Assembly: GCA_016081115.2 (NCBI GenBank)
Contig: CM071936.1
Coordinates: 87,163,943-87,227,942 of the forward strand
DNA from: Rehmannia glutinosa
Taxonomy: Eukaryota; Streptophyta; Magnoliopsida; Lamiales; Orobanchaceae
Reading direction: 5' to 3'
DNA: 64,000 nucleotides
Shown here in pieces: positions 21,776 through 32,688 of the stretch. The number at the start of each line of letters is the position of its first letter. Positions within the stretch are counted from its first letter, which is position 1. The translations under genes were made by a program, and so were the position numbers. Under the pieces are notes generated by a model, which did no database searches, was not told where the DNA came from, and saw only the letters and a program-made list of their open reading frames with translations.

Positions 21776-22981
21776 ATGTCGAACAATCAACTATCTTTGG
21801 ACGATCTATGTGGGCGCATGCAGTTGGCAGAAGAAGAGGAAGGTGGTTTGTGCATTGACGATCATGTTGCGGAAGACCACACTCATGATCTTCGATGGTG
21901 CTTGGTTGGTCGTTTTTTAACGGACCGGCAAGTGAATTTTTTGGCTATGAAAAACACGTTGGCATCTGTGTGGAGACCAGTAAAAGGAGTTTTTATTAAA
22001 GAGTTAGGGCCGAATTTATTTCTATTCCAGCTTTTTCATGAATTGGATATTACTCGTGTCCAATTGAATGGCCCTTGGACTTTCGATAATTCTCTTCTGA
22101 TTACTAAAAGGCTCAATGTGGGTGAACAACCGTCACGTGCTGAATTATTCCACACGGACCTTTGGGTTCAGGTCTATGATCTTCCGTTTGGCTTTATGAC
22201 AGAGAAGATTGGTACAAGTATTGGAAACTTTATTGGTACCTATTTGGATTTGGATGAACACAATTTTTCTGGCGTTTGGCAAAATTATATGCGTATTCGG
22301 GTTTCGATTGATGTACGATCCCCTCTCAAACGAAGAATGAAAATTAAAAAGGTGGGAGGGGATTGGGTCTGGGTTAATTTCAAATACGAGCGTCTTCCTA
22401 CGTTCTGTTTCTATTGTGGTTTTATCGGTCATTCAGACAAATTTTGTGTCAAATTATTTAACGCTCCAACTGTTACGGAGGAAAGAGCTTATGGTTCTTG
22501 GATGTGAGCCCCATCTCGTTGGCAAATTAATCATGTTGTTTCTCCTTGGTTATGGTGGTCTTTTCCGTCGAAAAATTCCGCCGATGAGCACAGAGAAGAT
22601 GACGGTTTTCCTCCAGCAGATGACGTGGCATATCATGGTAATAACTACTAGGGAGGTGTCCATCATGCAGAAGGTATTACCGTGAATTGTGGAGAAGTTA
22701 CTGAGGGTTCAGGTACAAAGGATAAGGACAAGGTAACCGTCAATAATGTCTCTAATTCGAGTAGCACATCCAGTGGGAAGTTGGTTATTTATGAAGTGGA
22801 AAATCATCCTGATGTTATGAAAGCTGATAATAAAAGAAAAAGAACTAATGAACAACTTCCGGTTAATGCTCGAAATGGACCGTTGCTTCTTGGGCCTGTG
22901 GAGGATAAACCTGCTTTGATTGAGAACCAAAAAAACTTGGATGTGGTGGGTCCTGGTCTCCAGGCCCACCGAGAATTATGA
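21776..22981 (+). pseudogene. LINE ORF1 (DUF4283-type, zinc-knuckle RNA-binding protein)
   Basis: The likely start is MSNNQLSLDDLCGRM at 21776; an upstream in-frame ATG at 21671 lies in the target duplication and is not element sequence. Typical features are RWCLVGRFLTDRQVNF, RLNVGEQPSRAEL and a CCHC knuckle (CFYCGFIGHSDKFC, about 22402-22446). ORF1 proteins of plant L1 elements bind the element RNA. The frame is broken by TGA at 22505-22507 and TAG at 22649-22651 but otherwise runs on, Ser/Asn-rich, to a stop at 22979-22981. That stop overlaps the ORF2 start in ATGA. Confidence 0.8.
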
Positions 22982-25902
22982 GTACTATAAGTTGGAACTG
23001 TCGTGGGCTTGGCAACTCACGGACAGTTCAGGTTTTATTGGACCTAGTCCAACAAAAGAGGCCGTCTTTTATTTTTCTAATGGAGACTATGTTACATAAA
23101 AATAAATTGGAACAAATTCGTGTACGGTTGGGGTACGAGGGATTGTTTGCGGTTAGTAGCTTGGGGCATAGTGGTGGTTTAGCTTTATTTTGGAAGACAA
23201 GTAATATGGCGAATTTGCTGAGTTTCTCCCAAAATCACATTGATGTTTCAGTCCATCTGGAAAATAATTCCGTGTATCGACTTACAGGTTTTTATGGTTT
23301 CCCGGAACGGGGTAGAAGAAGACAGTCCTGGAGTTTTCTTCGACAACTAGCAAATCAATCAACTCTTCCCTGGTGTTGTATTGGTGATTTCAACGGCCTC
23401 CTATCTTCTTCAGAAAAAAGAGGTAATATCGATCATCCTTCTTGGCTTCTTTCGGGTTTCCATTCAGCCATAGATGATTGTGGTCTTGTTGATTTGGGTA
23501 TGTTGGGTTACCAATTCACTTGGGAACGTGGTAGAGGGTCTTTAAACTGGGTGGAGGAACGCTTGGATAGAGGTCTGGCTACATTAAATTGGTTTGCTTA
23601 TTTTCCGAATTGTAAGATTTGGAATCTTGAAGCTTCTATGTCTGATCACTCTCCGATTTTTTTTAGAATTGGGATTACGTTACAGAATTAAGAAAGTCAA
23701 AAAGTTCCGTTTTGAGAACGTATGGTTGCGGGAGAAGAATTGTAAGACTGTTGTGCAAGAGGGATGGTATAAAGGAGTATCGGATAATCTTTTGGGCAGA
23801 ATTGAATCGTGCGGAGCTGAATTATTCAAATGGGGAGACATTTTGCGTAATTCATTTAATAGAAGGATCAAAGAGGCGCAATCAAGGATGAAAACATTCA
23901 GAGGTGGCCGTGATCAATATTCAGTAGTTGAGTTCAAAAAAGTTCAAATTGAATATAATCAGCTTTTAGCTCAACAAGAGGATTATTGGAAGCAACGTGC
24001 GAAACTTTATTGGCTTAAGGGTGGTGATTCAAATTCCAAGTATTTTCATACGGTGGCGTCTACTCGACATAGACATAATTCGATCTCAATGCTTAAAACA
24101 GTTAATGGAACATGGCTAACGTGGGACAACGGCCTTGGGAATCATCTTGTTAATTATTTTGTGGAATTATTCTCTTCCTCGGGTTCTCAATATGAGGCAG
24201 TACTTGATTGTATTTATCCTAAAATTACTGAGGAACATAACTTAAGTCTAATGCAGCCATTTACTGAGTTAGAGGTCAAAGAGGTTCTGTTCTCGATGCA
24301 TCCTGACAAGGCGCCCGGACCGGATGGAATGAATCCGGCTTTTTTTCAAAAATTTTGGGATATAACAGGAAATGATGTTGTTTCTTCGTGTCTGTCCTTC
24401 TTGAATTCCTGCTCATTTCCTGAATGGTTAACGGATACGAATATTGTTCTTATTCCTAAGAAGAACAATCCGGAGACTGTTACGGACCTACGACCCATTG
24501 CCTTATGTAATGTTATCTATAAGGTAGTCTCTAAAGTACTTGCTAATCGTCTGAATCATATCCTCCCTGGAGTTATTTCAGAGCATCAAAGCGCATTTGT
24601 TCCCCAAAGACTTATTTCGGATAACATTATGATTGCTTTTGAAATTAATCATTTTCTCAAAAGGAAGAGGCAAGGTAAACATGGTGTTGCGGCGTTAAAA
24701 ATTGATATGAGTAAGGCATACGACCGAATTAAATGTCCTTACTTAAAAGCTATGCTTCTAAAGTTGGGTTTCCACACGGAATGGGTCGAATTGATGATGT
24801 TGTGCGTCACGACAGTTCGCTATAAGATTACTCATGGCATTTTTGAGTCTGATTTCTTTACACCAGGTCGTGGGTTACGTCAAGGTGATCCGTTGTCACC
24901 GTATCTTTTTATTCTATGCGCGGAAGGCCTATCCTTTCTCATCCAAAATTTCGAGAGGAAAGGTTGGATTCATGGTTGTCAAATTGCTAGAAGTGCTCCT
25001 AGTGTGACTCATTTATTTTTTGCAGAGCTAATCGAGAGGAATGTGCCCGGGTGCTAAATTATCTGGATTTATACTCTCAAGCTTCAGGCCAGCTTGTTAA
25101 TTACCAAAAATCATCTGTGTCGTTCAGTAAGAACACAGATTCTGAAGCCATTCGGTCTGTTTGCACATTGTTACAAGTTGCTCATTCAAATAACCATGGT
25201 GCCTATCTTGGTTTGCCGTCGTTAGTGGGTCGTAATAAAAAGGAAGTTTTTGCTTTCATCCGAGAAAAAGTTTGGCATAGATTACAAGGCTGGAAACGGA
25301 AATTATTATCGAGAGCGGGCAAGGAGATTCTTTTGAAAACAATAGCTCAAGCAGTTCCTGTTTACGCAATGAGTATATTTCTGTTACCTATTGATCTTTG
25401 TACAGAATTGGAGAGAATGATGAATTCATTCTGGTGGGGTAAAGGAGATGAGGCCGTTAGAGGTATTAATTGGCATTCATGGACAAAATTATGTGTTCCT
25501 AAGAACCAAGGAGGTCTTGGCTTTAGGAGATTACATGAGTTCAATTTAGCTTTGTTGGGGAAGCAAGTGTGGAGACTACTAACTGATGATACTTCTCTTG
25601 TGGCTCGTATTTTAAAGGCTAGATACTATCCATCTTCTAATTTATCAAGTGCCAAGATAGGATCCAATCCAAGTTTTTTATGGCGTAGTATCATGGCGGC
25701 AAAGGAGAATGTGATCCAACATTGTAGGATGAAAGTCGGGGATGGGAAAAACATTTCAGTTTGGGGGGATCCATGGCTTCCGGATCAAAATGCATTCGTT
25801 TTCTCCCCTCCTATTAATGAAACAGGCATTTATGTTCATAATTTGATGAAGCTAGAAGTCTTCAGTGGGATGAGGACGTTGTGCGGGATCTCTTTAATTT
25901 AA
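22978..25902 (+). pseudogene. LINE ORF2: endonuclease and reverse transcriptase, active site deleted
   Basis: 22978-23691 is the endonuclease with SWNCRGLGN, METML, CCIGDFNGLL and MSDHSPIFF, so the catalytic Asn, Glu, Asp and His positions are present. A frameshift near 23650-23690 leads to the reverse transcriptase (23700-25030): APGPDGMNPAFFQKFW, LRPIALCNVIYKVVSKVLANR, LKIDMSKAYDR (first catalytic Asp) and GLRQGDPLSPYLF. At VTHLFFA (25008-25028) the two aspartates expected next are absent. The reading jumps frame to the downstream thumb/connection part (25051-25902, with YLGLPSLVGRNKKEV and WKRKLLSRAGKEILLK). Another frameshift near 25865 precedes loss of homology. This copy cannot reverse-transcribe. 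Confidence 0.85.
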
Positions 25903-25904
25903 GA

Positions 25905-27513
25905 GATTGGACATCTTTGGGGATAAATGGTGGTCCGGAAATAATAAAGGCATAAGTAAATCTAAGTATCCTATGTAGTGGATTGGATGATCGGTTTAAT
26001 TTCTCTCAAGACTTTGATTGGAAAGTCGTGGAGTTTGGACATACTGATGGAGATAAGGGGATAAATGGATGTTTTATTGGTAGGACTTTAATCCTATAAA
26101 TATTTGTTTTGTTATTATTTTTAGGGAAATAATAAATTTGAGCGATAAAGAATACTTTGTTCAATACTTCCGAGTATTCTTTAAGTATTTGTGTTTTTGT
26201 TGTTCTTGTTATCGAATGCTATGTAGTGGATTGGATGATCGAGTTTTAATTTCTCGCATCCAACAACGAAAGACTTTGATTGGAAAGGTAACGGTCGAAC
26301 TATCGTGGTGGATGTGGTTTGTTTTTATCCGTCCTCAAAGTTTGAAAATGATTGTACGATGGCAATTTTTGATGATGAAAATAATAACTCTATAAGTTGG
26401 CTACGAAAAACATTGCCAACAAAGCCACCTATTTTTGAGAGGTTATTATCTAAAAATTACAAAATTTTCGAAGAGAAAGTCCCACCAATTTTTGATGAAG
26501 AAATTGAGAATGTTGCTTTTCTCTCAACCATCCTCCAACATGTGTTTGGAGATCGTGATATGGGCTCATGTCTTTTTCCATTGCTCTTTTGCGAAGAGGT
26601 CTTCGGTCTTTGCCTTCATCATTGGAGTAAACCCTTTTATGGGATTGTTGTAAGCCCTTATCTACAATCATTTAGATCAAATTAAAGTCAACTTTGATAA
26701 ATTAAGATTACCAAAAGAATGTTAATGGGGTTGTTCAAATCAACCATATCAAGTTCAAAGCAATAGTTGAAGAATTAAAGGAAAACTCAAATCTTCAACT
26801 CGTCGATATATTTGGAGAAGTTGTTTCCACAATCCACATTGGCCAGGATGATATCACCTATGATGTAGCCTTCGTCAGAGGCGCCAACGGTATTCATACT
26901 AATTTTTCACGAACCTCCATGGGTTGACAATTCTTTTTTTATCATGTTTGAATCGCGAAGAGAGAGAGAATGATGGAGATACGATTAAAAATATCTTTTT
27001 ATCGTTATTTTATTATCTTTTAAGTTTTTGTTAAGTTTAATATTTAGGACTTTAATGATAAATATTTGTTTTGTTATTATTTTTAGGGAGGTGGAATTTT
27101 GAATAAAATGAGGGTTTTCATAGTCTCTTTTACGGTATTCTTATAGAATCAACGTAATAGGTGAGTTTCTTCTTTGTTCTCCATCCCATCGGTTGGAGTG
27201 TTGTGAATTTAGCGAGTGTATTATGATGTTTCAATGGCAAGTCGTAACATGTGTTTAGTGTGGCTCATGTCTTTTCCATTGCTCTTTTGCGAAGAGGTGT
27301 CTTTGGTCTTTGCTATCTGTTAATGTGATTCACGAACCTCTGTTTTTATCTTGAATCGCATTTGGGGAACGGCATCGATTGAGTTGGAGCTTCAATGTGG
27401 AAGTAAGACCGGAATCGAGATCTTCGTGCCATTTAAAGTGCAGTGATGTTGATCGCATAGGTTAGTGAGCTGTGGTTTTTTCCATGAAAAATTTGTTGGG
27501 TTTTGTTGTAGTG
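25905..27513. other. Unclassified segment replacing the middle of LINE ORF2
   Basis: Between the ORF2 thumb region and the RNase H remnant lies 1.6 kb of sequence not typical of a LINE. It contains an unrecognised reading at 26305-26685 (starts MVDVVCFYPSSKFEND) and another at about 26715-26925 with HIKFKAIVEELKENSNLQL, as well as internal direct repeats. One of about 45 bp lies at 26083-26127 and 27046-27093, and another of about 50 bp at 26568-26621 and 27263-27319. It may be a nested DNA element with captured gene pieces. No termini could be fixed. Confidence 0.45.
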
Positions 27514-27535
27514 TCATGAAAAAAAAATTTGTTGG

Positions 27536-27931
27536 GTGATTGGAGGCTCATTTATAGCTGCTATACATGGATCAATGAAAGGGTCACTCCTACCAGAGAT
27601 TGGTGAAGCATTATCAATACGTGAGGCACTGAGTTGGTTGAAGCAAAGTTGGTCTAATTCCTGCATCTGTTTGGAAACTGATTCCCTGTTGGTTGTGAAG
27701 GCTTTGAGAGGAAAAATGATAGAAAACTCTTTTTTCATGGATATTATCAATGAATGTAAATGTTTGCTTAGTAGTATGTCTAATGTGTCTTGTGTCTTTG
27801 TAAGGAGATCAGCGAATGGTGTTGCCCATGTGTTAGCAAGGGCAACAAATTCTATGTCTAGTGTCCAGGAGTGGAGATCTGTTCCTCCCCTCTTTCTCTG
27901 TAACACTTTGCAGTTCGATCTGCTTTCGTAA
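27536..27931 (+). pseudogene. LINE RNase H-domain remnant
   Basis: The translation has GEALSIREALSWLKQ, CLETDSLLVVKALRG and RRSANGVAHVLARA, the second half of the plant LINE/RVT_3 RNase H fold with its catalytic Glu and Asp positions. The N-terminal strand with the first Asp is missing. It ends at a TAA just before the 3' UTR and poly-A of the LINE, which fixes it as the C-terminus of ORF2. Confidence 0.8.
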
Positions 27932-27972
27932 TGAAATTTTATTTTTGTTTTCAAAAAAAAAATGAATAGAAA

Positions 27973-28758
27973 CAAAATAAAATTAATGTTTGCGGGTCTG
28001 ATAAATTGGACCCGTTAGATTTTGGGTTAAGAGCTGGTTCAGGTCTTGTCAAACACGAGAGGCCGAGACCAATGGGTCTGGTCCAATGGGACGGATGTAG
28101 TTTTAGAGGCTCTGAAAAGGACTGGGCCATTTTTCCCGGAAATTTGGATCGGTCGGCCCATTGTGTATTTTCATGGGTTTGGACTTCAAATATGAAAATC
28201 CACTGTATATGGGCAATCAATCATCCATGTTTATAATGGACTTTGCTTTAATAATGAAAGACCCACAGGGCCACCTATTTACTGAAAATGAAAATAAGCA
28301 CATTTACGCAACTTGGTTGTATTTAGGTAGATCGAAAATGAAATTAAAATTATTAAATATTTCATTAAAATTCGAAAGCTAGAAATTTTTTTTGAGCTCG
28401 ACTATTTGACATAATTTGAAGCTCAGTTTGAGCTCGACTAATAAAATTTGTGAATGAATTGAGCATTTTGAGTTCAATTCATTTTTGATTCAGTTAATCC
28501 CTTCAAAATCGATTTTGTTAACAATGAAATTAAATTATCCACAATTTCCGACCTGAGTACAAATTCAAAAAACTTGATACAATAAAATGTTAACTCAATT
28601 TGAAAATTTTACCCCTCTATTTTAGTTTTTTTTATATGTATGCCCACTATATTCTTTATTTATTTTTTAAATTTTCTTTCTGCTTTTTCTCTGGATTTAT
28701 GTGTTAAAAATGCAATCCCTTTATTTATTGTAACTTGAGTGTGTGTATATATATATAG
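27973..28758. other. Spacer after the LINE
   Basis: 27980-28150 carries GGGTC/GACCC-rich words (gcgggtctgataaattggac) possibly belonging to an older repeat split by the LINE. The rest is AT-rich with gagctcgac words near 28395-28440. No gene is supported. A short TA run at 28745-28758 borders the next element. Confidence 0.4.
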
Positions 28759-28914
28759 GGGGAGGATTCAATGAGCCCACACTTTATGGTAAGACAATGT
28801 GGACTAATCTCAATTCTCAACCCTCCCACATTTACATCAAAGGCTAGAAATAATTTGGGATAATAATACATTAACCATTTAAAATTAAATCCCAGAAAGG
28901 GTAAAATTGTCAAA

Positions 28915-29218
28915 ACAAACATGTGGGGGACCATCTAAATATAAAATCAGTTATTAGGAGAGAGAAAATCGCGCTGGGAGAGAGAAAATCACGTCGGGAG
29001 AGAGAAAATCACGCATGTGCTCTGCCATGTTGTATGTTGTATCTTTACCATATATTTGTTGTATACTTAACACTATTTTACTGTATGTTGAACATAATTT
29101 TACAGCATATTAAAATGGTCAAACAAAAACATGTGGGGACCGTGAAATAAGGAATCCGTTATAGAGAGAGAGAATCACGCTCATTAACATGTGGGGACCG
29201 TGGATTGAGTAAATCAGT

Positions 29219-29294
<76 letters not shown>

Positions 29295-30065
29295 TATTAT
29301 GTTGTATATTTAACATATTTGTACTGCATATTACAACTGTCAAACAAAAACATGTGGGGACCGTGAATTAATAAATCAATTAACAAGATTATTCTGGGCA
29401 GACCAATAATTACGGTGTATTACGGTATACCAAATATTAATAATTAAAAAATCAACAACTAATCGGAACAAATCAATTAACTAAATTATTGTACAGTTGA
29501 CTATGTCTAAATATATAATAAAATCAGTCTATGTATACAGTAAACTATGTCTAACCATACAATAAAATCATATTATCTATATAGTAAACTATGTCTAACT
29601 ATACAATAGAATCATACTATCTATACAATAAACTATGTCTAACTATACAATAAAATCAGACTATGTATATAGTCGCCCTCAATGCATTGTCCACTTTTTC
29701 TACCTCTTTTACCCATGATTAACAAAACACCAGTCCTGACACAAAAAAACCAAAAATAAAGTGTCAGTGCAGAATATATAAAAACATATACGTAAAAATT
29801 AAATAAATAAGCATCAAAACACATATAAGTATCAACAAAACTCTCATACTTTTTTCAACAAATATATATATACAACAAAACACATATAAGTATACAACAA
29901 AATATATATAAGTATACAACAAAACAAATAAGTATACAACAATATAAATACATACATCAAAAATTAACTACTTATACAACAAAACAGATATAAGTCTACA
30001 TCGAAAAACATATTAGTATAAAGTAACCTGCTAAAATATAAGTATACATCAAACATATAAATCCG
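28915..30065. repeat. Three adjoining degenerate tandem arrays
   Basis: 28915-29400 repeats acatgtggggaccgtg four times with diverged spacers, three of them followed by a gagagag run. 29500-29672 repeats a unit of about 44 bp around aactatgtctaactatacaa about four times. 29830-30065 repeats short tatacaacaaaacacatata words. Confidence 0.75.
29221..29286. repeat. (GA)n microsatellite
   Basis: About 33 uninterrupted GA units. Confidence 0.95.
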
Positions 30066-30344
30066 TCTTCTTCACCTGGAAAAAAATCTAGAACCTCCAT
30101 TAACAAAAGCTTAACCACCATCACCGAAAAATACATGAATGACACAAACTAAACCCAAGATAACGATTTCAACTCGCAATCACATTCTCCCCAAAACACA
30201 ACAACATGCAATAAAAGAAAAATTAAAAAACCATAGAGTTTCACAATTAAAGTTGAAAAAACTGACAAGCGATTTTTGGGGAGGATAAGGATCAATTATG
30301 AACAGTTACCAAATTGATTGAAATTGTCTAATTATATATGTGGC

Positions 30345-30505
30345 CGTGCTCCTCCTGGGTGGCATACGTCTTCCCGTACTTGGCTTTGAACAACGAGAAA
30401 TGATGCTCAACGTGCAACAACTGATTGACTGCCTCGGCACCATCGGATATGACCTGCCGAATCAAAGGGTCGCCGGTTACTTCGTGTATGAAGCTCTATG
30501 TGGAC
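30345..30505 (-). pseudogene. RD19-like cysteine protease N-terminal fragment, probably captured
   Basis: On the minus strand the sequence reads DPLIRQVISDGAEAV, LLHVEHHFSLFKAKYGKTYA and TQEEHGH. This is the start of the propeptide (inhibitor I29 type) of plant RD19-class papain-like proteases, which lies between signal peptide and catalytic domain. No catalytic domain follows; the reading runs into element sequence. The piece is flanked by two direct copies of a 60-bp element word (30278-30339 and 30587-30646). This looks like a transduplicated host exon inside a DNA element. Confidence 0.65.
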
Positions 30506-30792
30506 GAGAGTGCAGAGGATAGGAGACTGAGCGAGAGAAGAGAAATGAGAGAGCAGGGAGTCATTGGAGAGGAGAGTATGAAGATTGGGGGGATAAGGAT
30601 CAATTATGATCAGTTACCAAATTGATTGAAAATATCTAATTATATAATTACAATATTGCCCTTTACAGATTTAAAATAAATTTAAAAAAACCATTAAATT
30701 GGGTAAATTTCAACCATCTAAAATTATAGATTAGTGGACATGATTAGTCCACAGTGTCTCACTCTAATGATGTGGTCTCATTTGAACCAAAT

Positions 30793-30794
<2 letters not shown>

Positions 30795-30831
<37 letters not shown>
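30795..30831. repeat. (TA)n microsatellite at the centre of a large palindrome
   Basis: A pure TA run. The 20 bases gtctcatttgaaccaaatct on its left recur as an exact inverted copy on its right (agatttggttcaaatgagac), joining elements 1 and 2. Confidence 0.95.
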
Positions 30832-30834
<3 letters not shown>

Positions 30835-31809
30835 TTTGGTTCAAATGAGACGATCCTCATCTTACCCATTGATATTAAAAAATAAAGGGATGTGATTTTT
30901 TTTTTAATTTCCCTGATTTCCGCCAATTTAAGGGTAAGATTATAATTTTGTAATTCAAATTAGTGGTCCCAGCGGGTTTTCTGGTAAGTTTGACTTTTTG
31001 AAACCGTTTTTATTGGCTGAGATTGAAACTGCCGGATTTTGTGGCGGAATTTAAGGAACCTGTTTTCTTTCCAAATATTTTTATTTTACAGTATAGTTAG
31101 GGTTCTTCTACTGCATAATTAGACATCAAATAATGCATATTTAGTTGTATTGTTGGCACTATTTTACGAAAATAATACAAAACTGAATATAACGTACTGC
31201 ATATTTAGTTATGAAAATGGGATGTTGCTTTTAGAAATTATAAAAATGAGATGTTTCATAATGTACTGCATATTTAGTTATTCCACACTGCATAGATAGA
31301 TTCTAGATAATGCATAGTTAGTTGATTTTGTTGCATAGTTTATGACGCCTTGCATAATTGGGTATACTGTACTACATATTAGTTTTTTTACGTTGCATAG
31401 ATATGTTTCAGATAATGCATATTTAGTTGATTTTTGTTGCATATTTTCAAATATGTAATATCCTACAAATATATGCATCGTTTCATAAGTATCTATGCAG
31501 CATTTCATAAGTATTTATACATCATTTCATAAGTATCTATGCATCGTCTTATTCGTGAAAGTTACAGTTTTTTAAGAGTTGATGTTAATGGCTTAGTTTC
31601 GAGTTCTCCATCGATGTCTACACCATTGAAGTTGTTGGGTAGAGTTTTTTCTACGACTGATGATTCATCATGCATCATGATTCGAACATAAGCGCATCTT
31701 CTTCACTGTTTTATTTTTTACAGTTCGAGTTCTTCAAATTTGCGTTAATGGTGGAATTGAGAGAGAGTATTTTTCACAGTTTGAGTTCCTCAAATTTGCG
31801 TTAATGGTG

Positions 31810-31887
<78 letters not shown>

Positions 31888-32144
31888 GTGAGAGAGAGAG
31901 GGAGAGGCGTGAGAGAGAGGGAGGAAGAGAGACACGTGAGATTAGAGATGGATGAGAGAGAAAGAGATTTGATTCCATTTTTGTAACTACCTTGTTATAT
32001 TATTTTACCCTATTACCCTTATGTTGATTAAAATAATATTTTAATATAATTTTTATCCATTAAATCACACCCATTGATTAATAGTGGAGGATGGTTGAGA
32101 TTAGTTCATTGTGTCTCACCTATAGACATGGTCTCATTTGATCT

Positions 32145-32148
<4 letters not shown>
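30832..32148. mobile_element. TA-bounded nonautonomous DNA element 2
   Basis: The left end gatttggttcaaatgagac and the right end read in reverse complement (gaagatcaaatgagacc) share the caaatgagac core of element 1. Both sides abut TA runs. 31100-31560 repeats gcatatttagtt words. 31721-31769 and 31778-31823 are two copies of a 57-bp-period repeat leading into a GA microsatellite (31814-31886). No real coding sequence is seen: the long RE and LS-rich readings there are just the microsatellite. Confidence 0.45.
31814..31886. repeat. (GA)n microsatellite
   Basis: About 36 GA units followed by interrupted GAGAGG variants up to about 31960. Confidence 0.95.

Positions 32149-32181
<33 letters not shown>
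32149..32181. repeat. (TA)n microsatellite between elements 2 and 3
   Basis: A pure TA run directly separating the two element ends. Confidence 0.95.
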
Positions 32182-32186
<5 letters not shown>

Positions 32187-32535
32187 TTGGATCTGGTGAG
32201 TCCACATAAATTATGTAAGTACGTAGGACTTAAATCTAGAGCGTTGATTTAATTTTTAAACAGTCTAGATTAAACAGTTTTTATTATTTTTTAATAGTTA
32301 ACTTATTGAAAAAAAGGACTTTTTGGTAATTATAAGTTATATCAGTTTTTAGGAGGGAAGTTATTTTTTGTAGTGGCTATAATTAAGGGAACGATTTTCT
32401 CTCACGTTGATCTTCCAAATCTTTTCTTCTTGGGTAATTCAAAAGTCACAAACTCCATACTCCATAGTGAATGAAACACCATCTCCCTCCACAGTGTATG
32501 AAATTCCATCTCCCTCGGTCACAAACTCCATCTCT

Positions 32536-32688
32536 CTCGGTCGAAAATTGCATACCCATATCCTCCGAAGAAAGAAGAGAAAATTTGTCTCCACTCCATC
32601 CTCCTCGGTCGAAAATTGCATACCCATCTCCTCCGAAGAAAGAAGAAAAAAATTGTCTCCACTCCATCTCCCTCGGTCGAAAACACGG
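32536..32688. repeat. 68-bp-period tandem repeat
   Basis: Two near-identical units starting ctcggtcgaaaattgc (32536 and 32604) and a partial third at 32672. Confidence 0.85.

Larger units (their letters stand above)
21682..27959 (+). mobile_element. L1-like LINE with target duplication, poly-A tail and internal disruption
   Basis: The element carries ORF1 with a CCHC knuckle, ORF2 with an apurinic-like endonuclease and reverse transcriptase, and an RNase H remnant, ending in a poly-A tract (27953-27962). It is flanked by atgaatagaaa at 21671-21681 and 27962-27972; with the preceding aa the match is 13 bp. Its 5' end therefore lies at about 21682, and the coding-looking bases before that belong to the target. 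The 25.9-27.5 kb part is replaced by unrelated sequence. Confidence 0.85.
28759..30794. mobile_element. TA-bounded nonautonomous DNA element 1 with captured gene fragment
   Basis: The left end (ggattcaatgagcccacac.. to caatgtggactaat) and the right end read in reverse complement (ggttcaaatgagaccacat.. to cactgtggactaat) are imperfect inverted repeats of about 45 bp. Both ends abut TA microsatellites. Inside are minisatellite-like arrays (28915-29400, 29500-29672, 29830-30065), a GA microsatellite (29221-29286) and a cysteine-protease fragment (30345-30505). No transposase is present. The superfamily is uncertain, with Mutator-like or a TA-targeting MITE the likeliest. Confidence 0.5.

Noticed and set aside
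21310..28100. One MITE split by the LINE, based on GGGTC/GACCC words on both sides
   Set aside because: The two sides do not align as a continuous repeat by eye and no termini were found.
31790..31986. Long open readings of Arg-Glu or Leu-Ser repeats on both strands
   Set aside because: They are translations of a GA/TC microsatellite, not genes.
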